Of a stretch of DNA of 27,799 bases, positions 8,101-14,847 are shown one piece after another; position 1 is the first letter of the stretch; each line of letters opens with the position of its first letter. The notes beneath the pieces were generated by a model. It ran no database searches. It was given only the letters and a program-made list of their open reading frames with translations, and was not told the DNA's origin. Both the position numbers and the translations under genes were made by a program. This stretch comes from Cloacimonetes bacterium UBA3900 (GTDB taxonomy: Bacteria > Cloacimonadota > Cloacimonadia > Cloacimonadales > Cloacimonadaceae), in the NCBI GenBank assembly GCA_002391675.1, contig DGFM01000051.1, positions 17,890 through 45,688 on the forward strand, written 5' to 3'.

Positions 8101-10038
8101 CTATTGATCGTCCACTACCTCAAAATCTGCATCAACTGGGCCTTCATCAGCGGGTGCTTCCTGGCTTTGTGCTCCGGAAGGATCAAAACCAGAGGCATTG
8201 GGATCAGCTCCCGCGCCCTGCTGTTGAGCCTGATTGTAGATGATCTCAGAGAGCTTGTGCGCCTTCTTCGCCAGCTCTTCCTTGATGCTTTCGACTTGAG
8301 TGGTGTCCGTGGCTTTCTCCAGCTCTTCCTTGGCGGTTTTGATGGCTGCTTCCAGCTCTTCTTTTTCGCTGTCGGAGAGTTTATCGCCGTGCTCACCCAA
8401 ACTGCGCTCGATGCTGAATATCAAGCCATCCAGCTCGTTTTTGGCTGTGATGAACTCCTGACGCTTCTTGTCCTCTTCAGCATGAAGCTCTGCTTCCTTG
8501 ATCATGCGATCAATGTCTTCTTTGCTGATGTTTCCGGCCCTGTCAATCTTGATGGATTGTTCTTTGCCGGTGCCTTTATCCTTGGCAGAAACGTTGAGGA
8601 TACCGTTTGCGTCGATATCGAAGGTCACTTCAATCTGCGGCATTCCTCTGAGAGCAGGCGGGATGCCCACAAGGTCGAATCTTCCCAAAGGCTTGTTATC
8701 AGAGGCCATGGGACGCTCGCCTTGCAGGACGTTGATGGTCACTGCGGTTTGGTTATCAGCAGCGGTAGAGAAGACTTCGCTCTTTTTGGTGGGAATGGTA
8801 GTGTTTCTGGGGATGAGCACAGTGCAAACACCGCCCAGGGTCTCGATTCCCAAGGAAAGAGGAGTCACGTCCAAGAGCAAGACGTCTTGCATCTTATCGT
8901 CTCCAGCCAGGATGGCGCCTTGAATGGCGGCTCCGAGAGCAACCACTTCGTCAGGGTTCACGCTGCGGTTGGCCTTTTTGCCAAAGAACTTCTCCACTGC
9001 TTCCACCACGGCCGGGATGCGGGTGCTGCCGCCAACGAGGAGCACTTCATTGATGTCTGAAGCTGTGAGCTTGGCATCATCCAAAGCGAGGGAGCAGGGC
9101 TTGAGTGAGCGCTGCACCAAGTCTTCTGTGAGGCGGTTAAACTCTGCCAAACTCAGGTCCATATTCAGGTGCCTGGGTCCGGATGCATCAGCGGTGATGA
9201 AGGGCAGGTTGATGTTGGTGGTTTGGGTGCCGGAAAGCTCGATCTTGGCTTTCTCAGCGGCTTCTCTGAGACGCTGCATAGCCATCGGGTCTTTGGACAG
9301 GTCGATTCCTTCCTGCTTGTTGAAGTTGTCCAGAATCCATTTGATGATCCTTTGGTCAAAGTCATCGCCACCCAGGTGAGTGTCGCCGTTGGTGCTCAAG
9401 ACCTCGACCACTCCCTCGGAAATATCCAAGATAGAGATGTCGAAGGTACCGCCACCAAGGTCAAACACGGCCACTTTCTGCTCTTTTTTGTTTTCCATGC
9501 CATAAGCCAGAGCTGCGGCTGTAGGCTCGTTGATGATACGCTTCACATCAAGACCGGCGATCTTACCGGCATCTTTGGTAGCCTGACGCTGGTCGTCGTT
9601 GAAATATGCCGGGACGGTAATCACGGCTTCGGTGACGGTTTGGCCCAGATAGGCTTCCGCCGTCTCTTTCATGCGTGCCAGCACCATGGCTGATATTTCT
9701 TGAGGTGTGAAGTCTTTATTTTCACTTTCGATCCTTACGGCAGCTTGGTTTTTGAGTCCGGCCACCACTTTGAAGGGTACTTGAGATATCTCGTTGCCCA
9801 CTTCGCCGATGGAGCGGCCCATAAAGCGCTTGATCGAAAACACGGTATTTGTGGGATTGGTAACGGCTTGGCGCTTGGCCAGTTGTCCTACCAATCTGCT
9901 TGAGTCTTTTGTAAATGCCACCACGCTGGGAGTGGTTCTGCCACCCTCGGCGTTGGTGATCACTACGGGTTTACCACCTTCCACCACTGCAACGCAGGAG
10001 TTGGTGGTTCCCAGGTCTATTCCTATTATTTTTCCCAT
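8101..10038 (-). CDS. dnaK: Molecular chaperone DnaK (Hsp70)
   Basis: DnaK is the ATP-driven Hsp70 chaperone that binds exposed hydrophobic stretches of client proteins in the cytoplasm. The nucleotide-binding domain carries IGIDLGTTNSCVAV at the N-terminus, DLGGGTFDISILD and VLLVGGSTRIPAV. The substrate-binding domain and helical lid follow, ending in a Gly/Gln/Ala-rich linker and an acidic tail (DADFEVVDDQ). The 645-residue length is normal. Its ATG directly abuts the grpE TAA with no spacer, and its GGAGG ribosome site lies inside the end of grpE, so the two are translationally linked. Confidence 0.98.
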   Translation of the reverse strand: MGKIIGIDLGTTNSCVAVVEGGKPVVITNAEGGRTTPSVVAFTKDSSRLVGQLAKRQAVTNPTNTVFSIKRFMGRSIGEVGNEISQVPFKVVAGLKNQAAVRIESENKDFTPQEISAMVLARMKETAEAYLGQTVTEAVITVPAYFNDDQRQATKDAGKIAGLDVKRIINEPTAAALAYGMENKKEQKVAVFDLGGGTFDISILDISEGVVEVLSTNGDTHLGGDDFDQRIIKWILDNFNKQEGIDLSKDPMAMQRLREAAEKAKIELSGTQTTNINLPFITADASGPRHLNMDLSLAEFNRLTEDLVQRSLKPCSLALDDAKLTASDINEVLLVGGSTRIPAVVEAVEKFFGKKANRSVNPDEVVALGAAIQGAILAGDDKMQDVLLLDVTPLSLGIETLGGVCTVLIPRNTTIPTKKSEVFSTAADNQTAVTINVLQGERPMASDNKPLGRFDLVGIPPALRGMPQIEVTFDIDANGILNVSAKDKGTGKEQSIKIDRAGNISKEDIDRMIKEAELHAEEDKKRQEFITAKNELDGLIFSIERSLGEHGDKLSDSEKEELEAAIKTAKEELEKATDTTQVESIKEELAKKAHKLSEIIYNQAQQQGAGADPNASGFDPSGAQSQEAPADEGPVDADFEVVDDQ

Positions 10039-10614
10039 TTATTCCTCCAGGGTACTTTCATTATTATTGTTGTTATTTTCTATAGCTTGACCAGATGAAA
10101 CAGCCACCTTGGCGGGACGGATCACGACGTCATGGCTCATGTAGCCGTTTTGGATCACGGCTGTGATGATGTTTTCTTCCTCATCGGAAGGAATATGTGC
10201 CAAAGCTTCATGAAGAGCGGGATCAAATTCCGAGCCCAAAGCCTCGATCTTGCGAACGTTTTCACTTTCCAAGACTTTTCTAAGCTGCTGCTCGATCAAG
10301 ACAAAGCCTTTGATCAGCTTGTCTTCCTTCGCCTCTTCGTCCACTTGTTCCAAAGCGCGCTCCAGGTTGTCCAAAACGTCACACACTTTCAAAGCCAGCT
10401 TCTGAGTGGAGAGCTTGATCCAATCCGCCTTTTCTCTATTGCTGCGATTGCGGAAATTTTCAAACTCCGCCATCGAGCGGATGTATTTGTCCTTCAATTC
10501 GGCGATCTCGATCTCCAGCTCTGCAATCCTTTCTTCAGGAGTGAGTTCCGTCTCAGGTGTCTGAATATCAACTTGGCCGTTTTCTGTGTCTTTTTGTTTC
10601 TTATTCTTTGTCAC
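10039..10614 (-). CDS. grpE: Nucleotide exchange factor GrpE
   Basis: GrpE releases ADP from DnaK and so resets the chaperone cycle. The 191-residue protein has a charged, disordered N-terminus, a long coiled coil (about 28-70, EERIAELEIEIAELKDKYIR) that forms the dimer stalk, the conserved segment AEFENFRNRSNREK, and a C-terminal beta wing containing the family's gly-tyr motif (IQNGYMSHDVVIRPAKVAVS). The tail is unusually asparagine-rich (about 180-186, five or more Asn in a row). The start codon is GTG, 11 bases after the hrcA stop, with a GGAG upstream. Confidence 0.95.
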   Translation of the reverse strand: MTKNKKQKDTENGQVDIQTPETELTPEERIAELEIEIAELKDKYIRSMAEFENFRNRSNREKADWIKLSTQKLALKVCDVLDNLERALEQVDEEAKEDKLIKGFVLIEQQLRKVLESENVRKIEALGSEFDPALHEALAHIPSDEEENIITAVIQNGYMSHDVVIRPAKVAVSSGQAIENNNNNNESTLEE

Positions 10615-10625
10615 TTATCTATCTC

Positions 10626-11672
10626 CTATCTCGGTATCATCATTCCACGCTTGGTGGTGTCTGTTATGGTGAAGCACATCTCCCGAATCAAGGGGATTAG
10701 CTTGCGATAGTTTGTCCTCAGCGGTGCTACAACTCCCAGGTAGCCTGGAATGCCAAACACCTCATAACGCCCATAGATGAGGCAAAAATCCTGCCATTGA
10801 GGCTGGCCCATGTTCTCGCCGATGAGCACGGTTACGCTTTCGCCGGTGTCGCAGTCTCGCATCATTTTCAGCAGCAAGTCCTGCCTCTGCACCAGGTTCA
10901 TAAAACTGAGGATATTGCGTTTATCATCAAATTCAGGTTGCTCCAAAAAGCTGATGCTGCCATCGAAATTGATATAAAAGTCCGATATCTGGATGAAGGC
11001 TTTATGCAGCTCTTTGAGGAACATATTTACCAAAAAGTTGTCCTTGTGCATCTCCTCACGCATTTCCACCAAGACCTTGTTGGCGATGTCATACACCCGC
11101 AAGCCAACCAGCTCGTCGTTTAGATAGCGAACCAGCCTGCGCAGCTGTGCGTCGGTGATTTCGTGATCAAAGCGCATCACCATGGTCTTGTCCAGCCCGC
11201 TATCAAGGCTCATCACAAAGATAAACTTGCCGTTGCCGATGGGGAAGACCTCCAGGTTGGCCAGATAGCCGCTGGAAACTTCAGGTTCGGCTACAAAGCA
11301 GAGCTGTTCAGTCTCACGGGCGAGCAGTTGCAGGATCACGTGCAGGGCCCGGGGCGTATCTTTATAATAGCGCACCAAAAGCTCCCGCAAGAGGTCCATG
11401 CGTTCAAAGGTAGTGCTCTCAATCTGCGGTGCTATCAGGTTGATGTATTCCCGATAGCCCTTGATGGTGGGCACTCTGCCGGCGGAAGTGTGAGGTTGGC
11501 TGATGAAGCCGCGTTCTTCCAGCTTCATCAAATCAAGGCGCAAAGTGGCTGAACTCACGTCTGTGAGATACTTTTCATTGAGCATGCGTGAGGAAACCGG
11601 CTCCATACAGAGGATGAATTCATCAATCACTGCAGTGAGCGCTTGTCTCAAACGTCTTTGAATTTTAGTCAT
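10626..11672 (-). CDS. hrcA: Heat-inducible transcription repressor HrcA
   Basis: HrcA binds CIRCE operators and represses the groE and dnaK operons; heat relieves this because HrcA needs GroEL to fold. The N-terminal winged-helix part shows VSSRMLNEKYLTDVSSATLRLDLMKLEERGFISQ (about residues 26-60), with SAGRVPTIKGYREYI just after, the best-conserved HrcA stretch. A GAF-like middle and dimerisation region complete it. I start it at ATG 11672 (348 residues) because an AAGGTG ribosome site lies 6 bases upstream. An in-frame ATG at 11714 lies inside the CIRCE operator and has no ribosome site. First gene of the heat-shock operon and therefore autoregulated. Confidence 0.95.
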   Translation of the reverse strand: MTKIQRRLRQALTAVIDEFILCMEPVSSRMLNEKYLTDVSSATLRLDLMKLEERGFISQPHTSAGRVPTIKGYREYINLIAPQIESTTFERMDLLRELLVRYYKDTPRALHVILQLLARETEQLCFVAEPEVSSGYLANLEVFPIGNGKFIFVMSLDSGLDKTMVMRFDHEITDAQLRRLVRYLNDELVGLRVYDIANKVLVEMREEMHKDNFLVNMFLKELHKAFIQISDFYINFDGSISFLEQPEFDDKRNILSFMNLVQRQDLLLKMMRDCDTGESVTVLIGENMGQPQWQDFCLIYGRYEVFGIPGYLGVVAPLRTNYRKLIPLIREMCFTITDTTKRGMMIPR

Positions 11673-11698
11673 GTATTGCACCTTGCCTTTTTCGTATT

Positions 11699-11725
11699 TT
11701 AGCACTTCGATCATCGAACTGCTAA
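11699..11725 (-). promoter_or_regulatory. CIRCE operator (HrcA binding site)
   Basis: The 27 bases have the exact CIRCE layout of two 9-base arms and a 9-base spacer: TTAGCACTT, CGATCATCG, AACTGCTAA. The consensus is TTAGCACTC-N9-GAGTGCTAA, and the arms pair with one mismatch. It lies between the promoter and the hrcA start, where bound HrcA would block transcription. Confidence 0.95.
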
Positions 11726-11734
11726 TTTATGGAC

Positions 11735-11762
11735 AATATAATCGAAGTTGCAAAATTGTCAA
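11735..11762 (-). promoter_or_regulatory. Sigma70-type promoter of the hrcA operon
   Basis: Read on the minus strand, a perfect TTGACA (plus-strand 11757-11762) is followed after 16 bases by TATATT (11735-11740). Transcription would begin near 11728, just before the CIRCE element, the classical arrangement for HrcA-controlled operons. Confidence 0.85.
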
Positions 11763-12114
11763 TCGAAAAGTGAGACTGCTAATGCTTATTTTAGAGTTGA
11801 AGAATGATGTTGTAACTCAAATAACATCCGGAACCCCGATGCAGAGCCATTCTAAGACTTTTTGGCGCCAGGAAGGCAAATCAAATAATTATGCCTCAAT
11901 GATGCATATACTATCGGGCACAACCACAATTTCGGCTCAATTGAGGACAAAGTCCAACCAGGGTTGACAGGTGCTGAGAATAATAGACGAGATGCAGGGC
12001 ATTTTTTCCACCAGTTTTTTGGGATATAAAATAGCAGAAAAACACCTGGCAAATGCCTATTGATTTAGTAGGTGATCCATGACAGGTCGCGGTAGTCCAA
12101 CCGACAAGCCATTC
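11763..12114. other. Gene-free spacer upstream of hrcA
   Basis: No recognisable protein or RNA gene is present; short open frames here have no ribosome site and no family features. A pair of inverted arms GGCATTT (about 11998-12004) and AAATGCC (about 12052-12058) flanks an A/T-rich stretch and could form a weak hairpin. The dispersed repeat begins somewhere after about 12060. Confidence 0.5.
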
Positions 12115-12314
12115 TGAAATATTTGACACGGGAGCCGGTTTTGCGAAAACAAAACCGCCTTCTAAAACGTCGATTTGGTGCGGCCTCCCTTAGGGGCTCC
12201 TGTGGGTCTCCTTTGGGATCCACAAGTAACCCAAAGAAAACCCAAGAGTTACGCATTTGAGCGCCGAGGATACCCGAGGGTGGGGCAAGCACGGTCAAAA
12301 GTCAAATGTTGATT
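12115..12314 (-). repeat. Dispersed repeat, copy B (most complete)
   Basis: This copy lies in the opposite direction to the two at the window ends. Its reverse complement matches 1-45 (bases 12159-12115) and 27709-27799 (bases 12314-12224), so it spans both partial copies plus the 64 bases between them. By eye, 81 of 91 bases agree with the right-end copy, with no gaps. Hairpins are visible: GGTTTTG/CAAAACC at 12137-12156, and TGTGG/CCACA near 12200-12223. Weaker similarity continues to about 12340. A 77-codon open frame on the minus strand overlaps it but has no family features, so I treat the element as non-coding. Confidence 0.85.
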
Positions 12315-12415
12315 CAAGGCATGGTTTTAAGCAAGCATTTTCTGGGCATTAAGAGGGGGATTTGCCGCCGATTTTGCTCATTGCGTCGGCAGGAATAAGG
12401 TGCCGGGTGTGGACG

Positions 12416-12490
12416 CAAAAGAAAAGCAGAACGTCCTGATCAGCTGCTCCATGCATTCAAGCATAGAGCAAGTGTTCAGTGCATTCTGCT
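12416..12490 (-). terminator. Large branched terminator after transketolase
   Basis: On the minus strand an outer stem (plus 12476-12490 with 12425-12439; 7 perfect pairs, then mixed) encloses an inner 10-bp hairpin (12461-12470 with 12445-12454, loop 12455-12460). A T-rich tail, TTTTCTTTT, follows at 12424-12416. It begins about 25 bases beyond the transketolase stop, so it most likely ends that message. Confidence 0.8.
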
Positions 12491-12515
12491 CTAATGTTGT
12501 AAGGTTAATCTTTTG

Positions 12516-14414
12516 CTACAGCACCCATTCACCGATGCTTTTGGTGAGGGATTGAGCATCCAGGCCAAAGAACTGGTAGAGCTGATCCGAGGGTGCGCTG
12601 GGCGCATATGCATCCACGCCTATCTTGAGCTGTTTGGCGCAGAGTCCCTCTTCAGCCATGCGGTCTGCCAGAGTGGTTCCCAATCCGCCCCAGATGAAGT
12701 GATCCTCGATGGTGACCACTTTGCCTGCCTTGGCAATGTCTTCCAAAAGGCTTCTATCCAGGCTCAAAGGGCTGGAGATGTAGTAAAGTTTGGGGAAAAC
12801 ACCCTGTTCACGCAGGGTGTCCACGGCTTTGATGGTATTGGCTACCGGGGTGCCGCAAACCAGCACGCAGCCTTGGTTTCCTTCTCTCAGCAGGTCTGCC
12901 TTTCCATATTCAAAACGGTAGTCCATGGGGTACATCAGCTGGTTTGCCTCTGTTTTGAGAATGGGGATCTTGGAGCGCCCCATGGCGATCACGTAATTGC
13001 CGGGCTTGTCTATCAGCCATCTGATGATGCGGTCTGTGTGGTTGGGATCGGCGGGCAGGATGATGCGGACACCGGGGAGAGTTTTGCACAAAGAGATGTA
13101 ATCTATGCTCTGGTGTGTCTTTCCGTCTTCTCCCACATCTATGCCGGAGTGAGTGAGCACCACCTTGAGGTTGGCGTGGTTGATATCGTTAAGCCTCTGC
13201 ATATTATAGACTTCAGCAGCGCCGAACATTCCAAAATCCGCCCAGAAGGTTTGGATGCCACAAGAGGACATGGCTCCCGCTGCCACGCAGGTGTTGTGTT
13301 CCATGATGCCTGCCTGGAAGAATCTATCCGGGAAGGCTTTGGCAAAGCCATCGGTCTTCACGCTTCCGGAAAGATCGCAATCGAAGACAGCGATAGGCGT
13401 GTGGGCGTCTTGATTGATCTCGCCGAGGTCCTTGATTGCCGCTCCCCAAGCGCTGCGGTTGTCCGTCTTTTCTTCATAGACAATGGGCTGTCCTGCTTTG
13501 AGATCGGCCTTCAAGCTGAAGTGATCTTCCATGGAAGCTGCAGGAGAAAGCTTTTGCTGGGCACGGATAGCCTTGTATTCCTCATAGCGGTTTGGCTCGT
13601 CCAGCTGCTTCAAAGCCTCTTCCAGCTGCTCAGGTTTGAGTGCTGAACCGTGATACTTGGACTGATTCTCCATGAAGTCCACGCCTTTGCCCATTACGGT
13701 GCGGGCCAGGATCATCACGGGCTTTTCCTGCTTTTTTGCTTGTTCTAAAGTGTTGAGAATCTGGCGGAAATCATGTCCATTTACTTCCATAACCATCCAG
13801 CCATCGGCTTCGTAGCTTTTGCGGATGTTTTGGGGCATCACATCGTTTATGGAGCCACTGATCTGGAGGCGGTTATAATCCACGATGGCGCAGAGGTTGT
13901 TGAGCTGATATTTGGAGGCCATGAGCCTGGCTTCTGCCTGTTGCCCTTTCTGTTGCTCTCCGTCGCCCATTAATACGTATATGCGTGCGTCGCTATTTTT
14001 CATCCTGGCTGCCAAAGCCATGCCCACTGCGGCAGAAAGGCCTTGGCCCAGGTTTCCCGTAGTCCATTCCACACCGGGTGTTTCCCTTTCAATATGGCCT
14101 TCGTAGCGGCTATGCAAAACTCGGTAGCCGGTGATGGCATCTTCCAGGGGGAAATAGCCATTCAAGGCCAAGATGGAATAAACGGCGGGGGAGATGTGGC
14201 CGATGCTAACTACCACTCTATCACGGTCTTCCAACGTGGGGTTCTGTGGATCGTGGCGGATGGTGTGGTAGAGACAGTTTAGGATATCAATGGAACTCAT
14301 TGAGCCTCCGGGATGGCCACAACCAGCGAGGGTAGTCATGGTCAAAATGGCTGCTCGTGCTTCTTTACTGCGGGCTTCCAGCATGGGGATGCCGGTCAAT
14401 TCTTGCTTGCTCAT
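12516..14414 (-). CDS. tkt: Transketolase
   Basis: Transketolase moves two-carbon units between sugar phosphates in the non-oxidative pentose phosphate pathway, using thiamine diphosphate and a divalent metal. This is a full single-chain enzyme of 632 residues. The cofactor part has HPGGSMSSIDIL near the N-terminus, GNLGQGLSAAVGMALA, and the thiamine motif from GDGEQQKGQ to VDYNRLQISG. The pyrimidine-binding half has FQAGIMEHN (with its catalytic glutamate) and SGIDVGEDGKTHQSIDYI. I start it at ATG 14414 with GAGGT just upstream, because the 30 codons before it run into the tRNA terminator. It stands alone, with the tRNA-Ala terminator before it and a large terminator after it. Another family member such as a C-terminal-only DXS-like protein is excluded by length and motifs. 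Confidence 0.96.
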   Translation of the reverse strand: MSKQELTGIPMLEARSKEARAAILTMTTLAGCGHPGGSMSSIDILNCLYHTIRHDPQNPTLEDRDRVVVSIGHISPAVYSILALNGYFPLEDAITGYRVLHSRYEGHIERETPGVEWTTGNLGQGLSAAVGMALAARMKNSDARIYVLMGDGEQQKGQQAEARLMASKYQLNNLCAIVDYNRLQISGSINDVMPQNIRKSYEADGWMVMEVNGHDFRQILNTLEQAKKQEKPVMILARTVMGKGVDFMENQSKYHGSALKPEQLEEALKQLDEPNRYEEYKAIRAQQKLSPAASMEDHFSLKADLKAGQPIVYEEKTDNRSAWGAAIKDLGEINQDAHTPIAVFDCDLSGSVKTDGFAKAFPDRFFQAGIMEHNTCVAAGAMSSCGIQTFWADFGMFGAAEVYNMQRLNDINHANLKVVLTHSGIDVGEDGKTHQSIDYISLCKTLPGVRIILPADPNHTDRIIRWLIDKPGNYVIAMGRSKIPILKTEANQLMYPMDYRFEYGKADLLREGNQGCVLVCGTPVANTIKAVDTLREQGVFPKLYYISSPLSLDRSLLEDIAKAGKVVTIEDHFIWGGLGTTLADRMAEEGLCAKQLKIGVDAYAPSAPSDQLYQFFGLDAQSLTKSIGEWVL

Positions 14415-14441
14415 TTTTACCTCATGGATGTTTATGGGCTT

Positions 14442-14481
14442 AAAAAAAGTATCCCCCTCGCTACTTGGGGCAGCGAAGGGG
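14442..14481 (-). terminator. Rho-independent terminator after tRNA-Ala
   Basis: On the minus strand CCCCTTCGCT (plus 14472-14481) pairs with AGCGAGGGGG (14453-14462) over 10 bp with one G-U pair and a 9-base loop; four bases later comes a run of seven T (14448-14442). It lies 13 bases after the tRNA 3' end and before the transketolase start. Confidence 0.88.
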
Positions 14482-14493
14482 CCTTCTATAAAG

Positions 14494-14569
14494 TGGTGGA
14501 GCATAGGGGGATCGAACCCCTGACCTCATGACTGCCAGTCATGCGCTCTCCCAGCTGAGCTAATGCCCC
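14494..14569 (-). tRNA. tRNA-Ala, anticodon GGC
   Basis: The minus strand folds into a complete 76-base cloverleaf. The acceptor stem is GGGGCAT/ATGCTCC with the G3-U70 pair that marks alanine tRNAs. The anticodon stem is CATGA/TCATG around the loop CTGGCAG, giving anticodon GGC. The T arm is GGGGTTCGATCCCC. The discriminator is A and the CCA end is encoded (plus 14494-14496). It is followed by its own terminator. Confidence 0.97.
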
Positions 14570-14664
14570 AATCAGTTTCGCGATTGTTTAGGTTCACTTC
14601 CTTCAGAAAGGGCTTTTTTGTCAAGAGTATTTTGTAAATTGTGGCAGATGTGAGAGCTAACAAC

Positions 14665-14686
14665 TTGATAACACGTATGTTATTAA
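14665..14686 (+). promoter_or_regulatory. Palindrome, candidate enhancer site for a sigma54 activator
   Basis: TTGATAACA and TGTTATTAA, separated by CGTA, form an inverted repeat with 9-base arms and one mismatch. Its centre lies about 100 bp upstream of the start of transcription expected from the sigma54 promoter at 14749-14764. That is the usual place for activator sites in such promoters. The role is inferred from shape and position only. Confidence 0.5.
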
Positions 14687-14748
14687 TTGAGGTAAAAGGA
14701 GGCGCAATCCCGGCTGCAGAAAGGATAAAAGGGAGGGTGCTGTCTCTT

Positions 14749-14764
14749 TGGCACGAAAATTGCA
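14749..14764 (+). promoter_or_regulatory. Sigma54 (RpoN) -24/-12 promoter
   Basis: TGGCACG (14749-14755), four bases, then TTGCA (14760-14764) matches the sigma54 consensus at every conserved base, with GG and GC separated by exactly 10 bases. Transcription should begin near 14774. That leaves a short leader before the ribosome site (GGAG, 14838-14841) and ATG 14848 of the exported protein. Confidence 0.85.
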
Positions 14765-14847
14765 TCAGGATGAAGAAAACACTTGACCAATTTGCTCACT
14801 TTTGGATAAACGTGTTTTCAAAGAAAAGAAAGCCCATGGAGAATCAA

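Noticed and set aside
8023..9060. Long open frame antisense to dnaK
   Set aside because: It is a shadow of dnaK, which is complete with all Hsp70 motifs on the other strand.
12065..12298. A 77-codon minus-strand open frame inside repeat copy B, with an arginine/phenylalanine-rich stretch
   Set aside because: The Arg/Phe run comes from the GGCGGTTTTG hairpin bases. There is no ribosome site and no family resemblance, and the other two copies are too partial to test reading-frame conservation.
12115..12314. Insertion sequence or CRISPR-like array as the explanation of the repeat
   Set aside because: There is no transposase, no clear terminal inverted repeats or target duplications, and no regularly spaced short repeats with spacers.
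14619..14624. Minus-strand TTGACA upstream of tRNA-Ala as a promoter
   Set aside because: No -10-like sequence lies 15-19 bases downstream, so I did not list it as a promoter.
14641..14847. N-terminal extension of the exported protein back to GTG 14641 or ATG 14770
   Set aside because: It would place coding sequence over or before the sigma54 promoter and would bury the signal peptide. ATG 14848 has a ribosome site and begins MKKC with a normal signal sequence.
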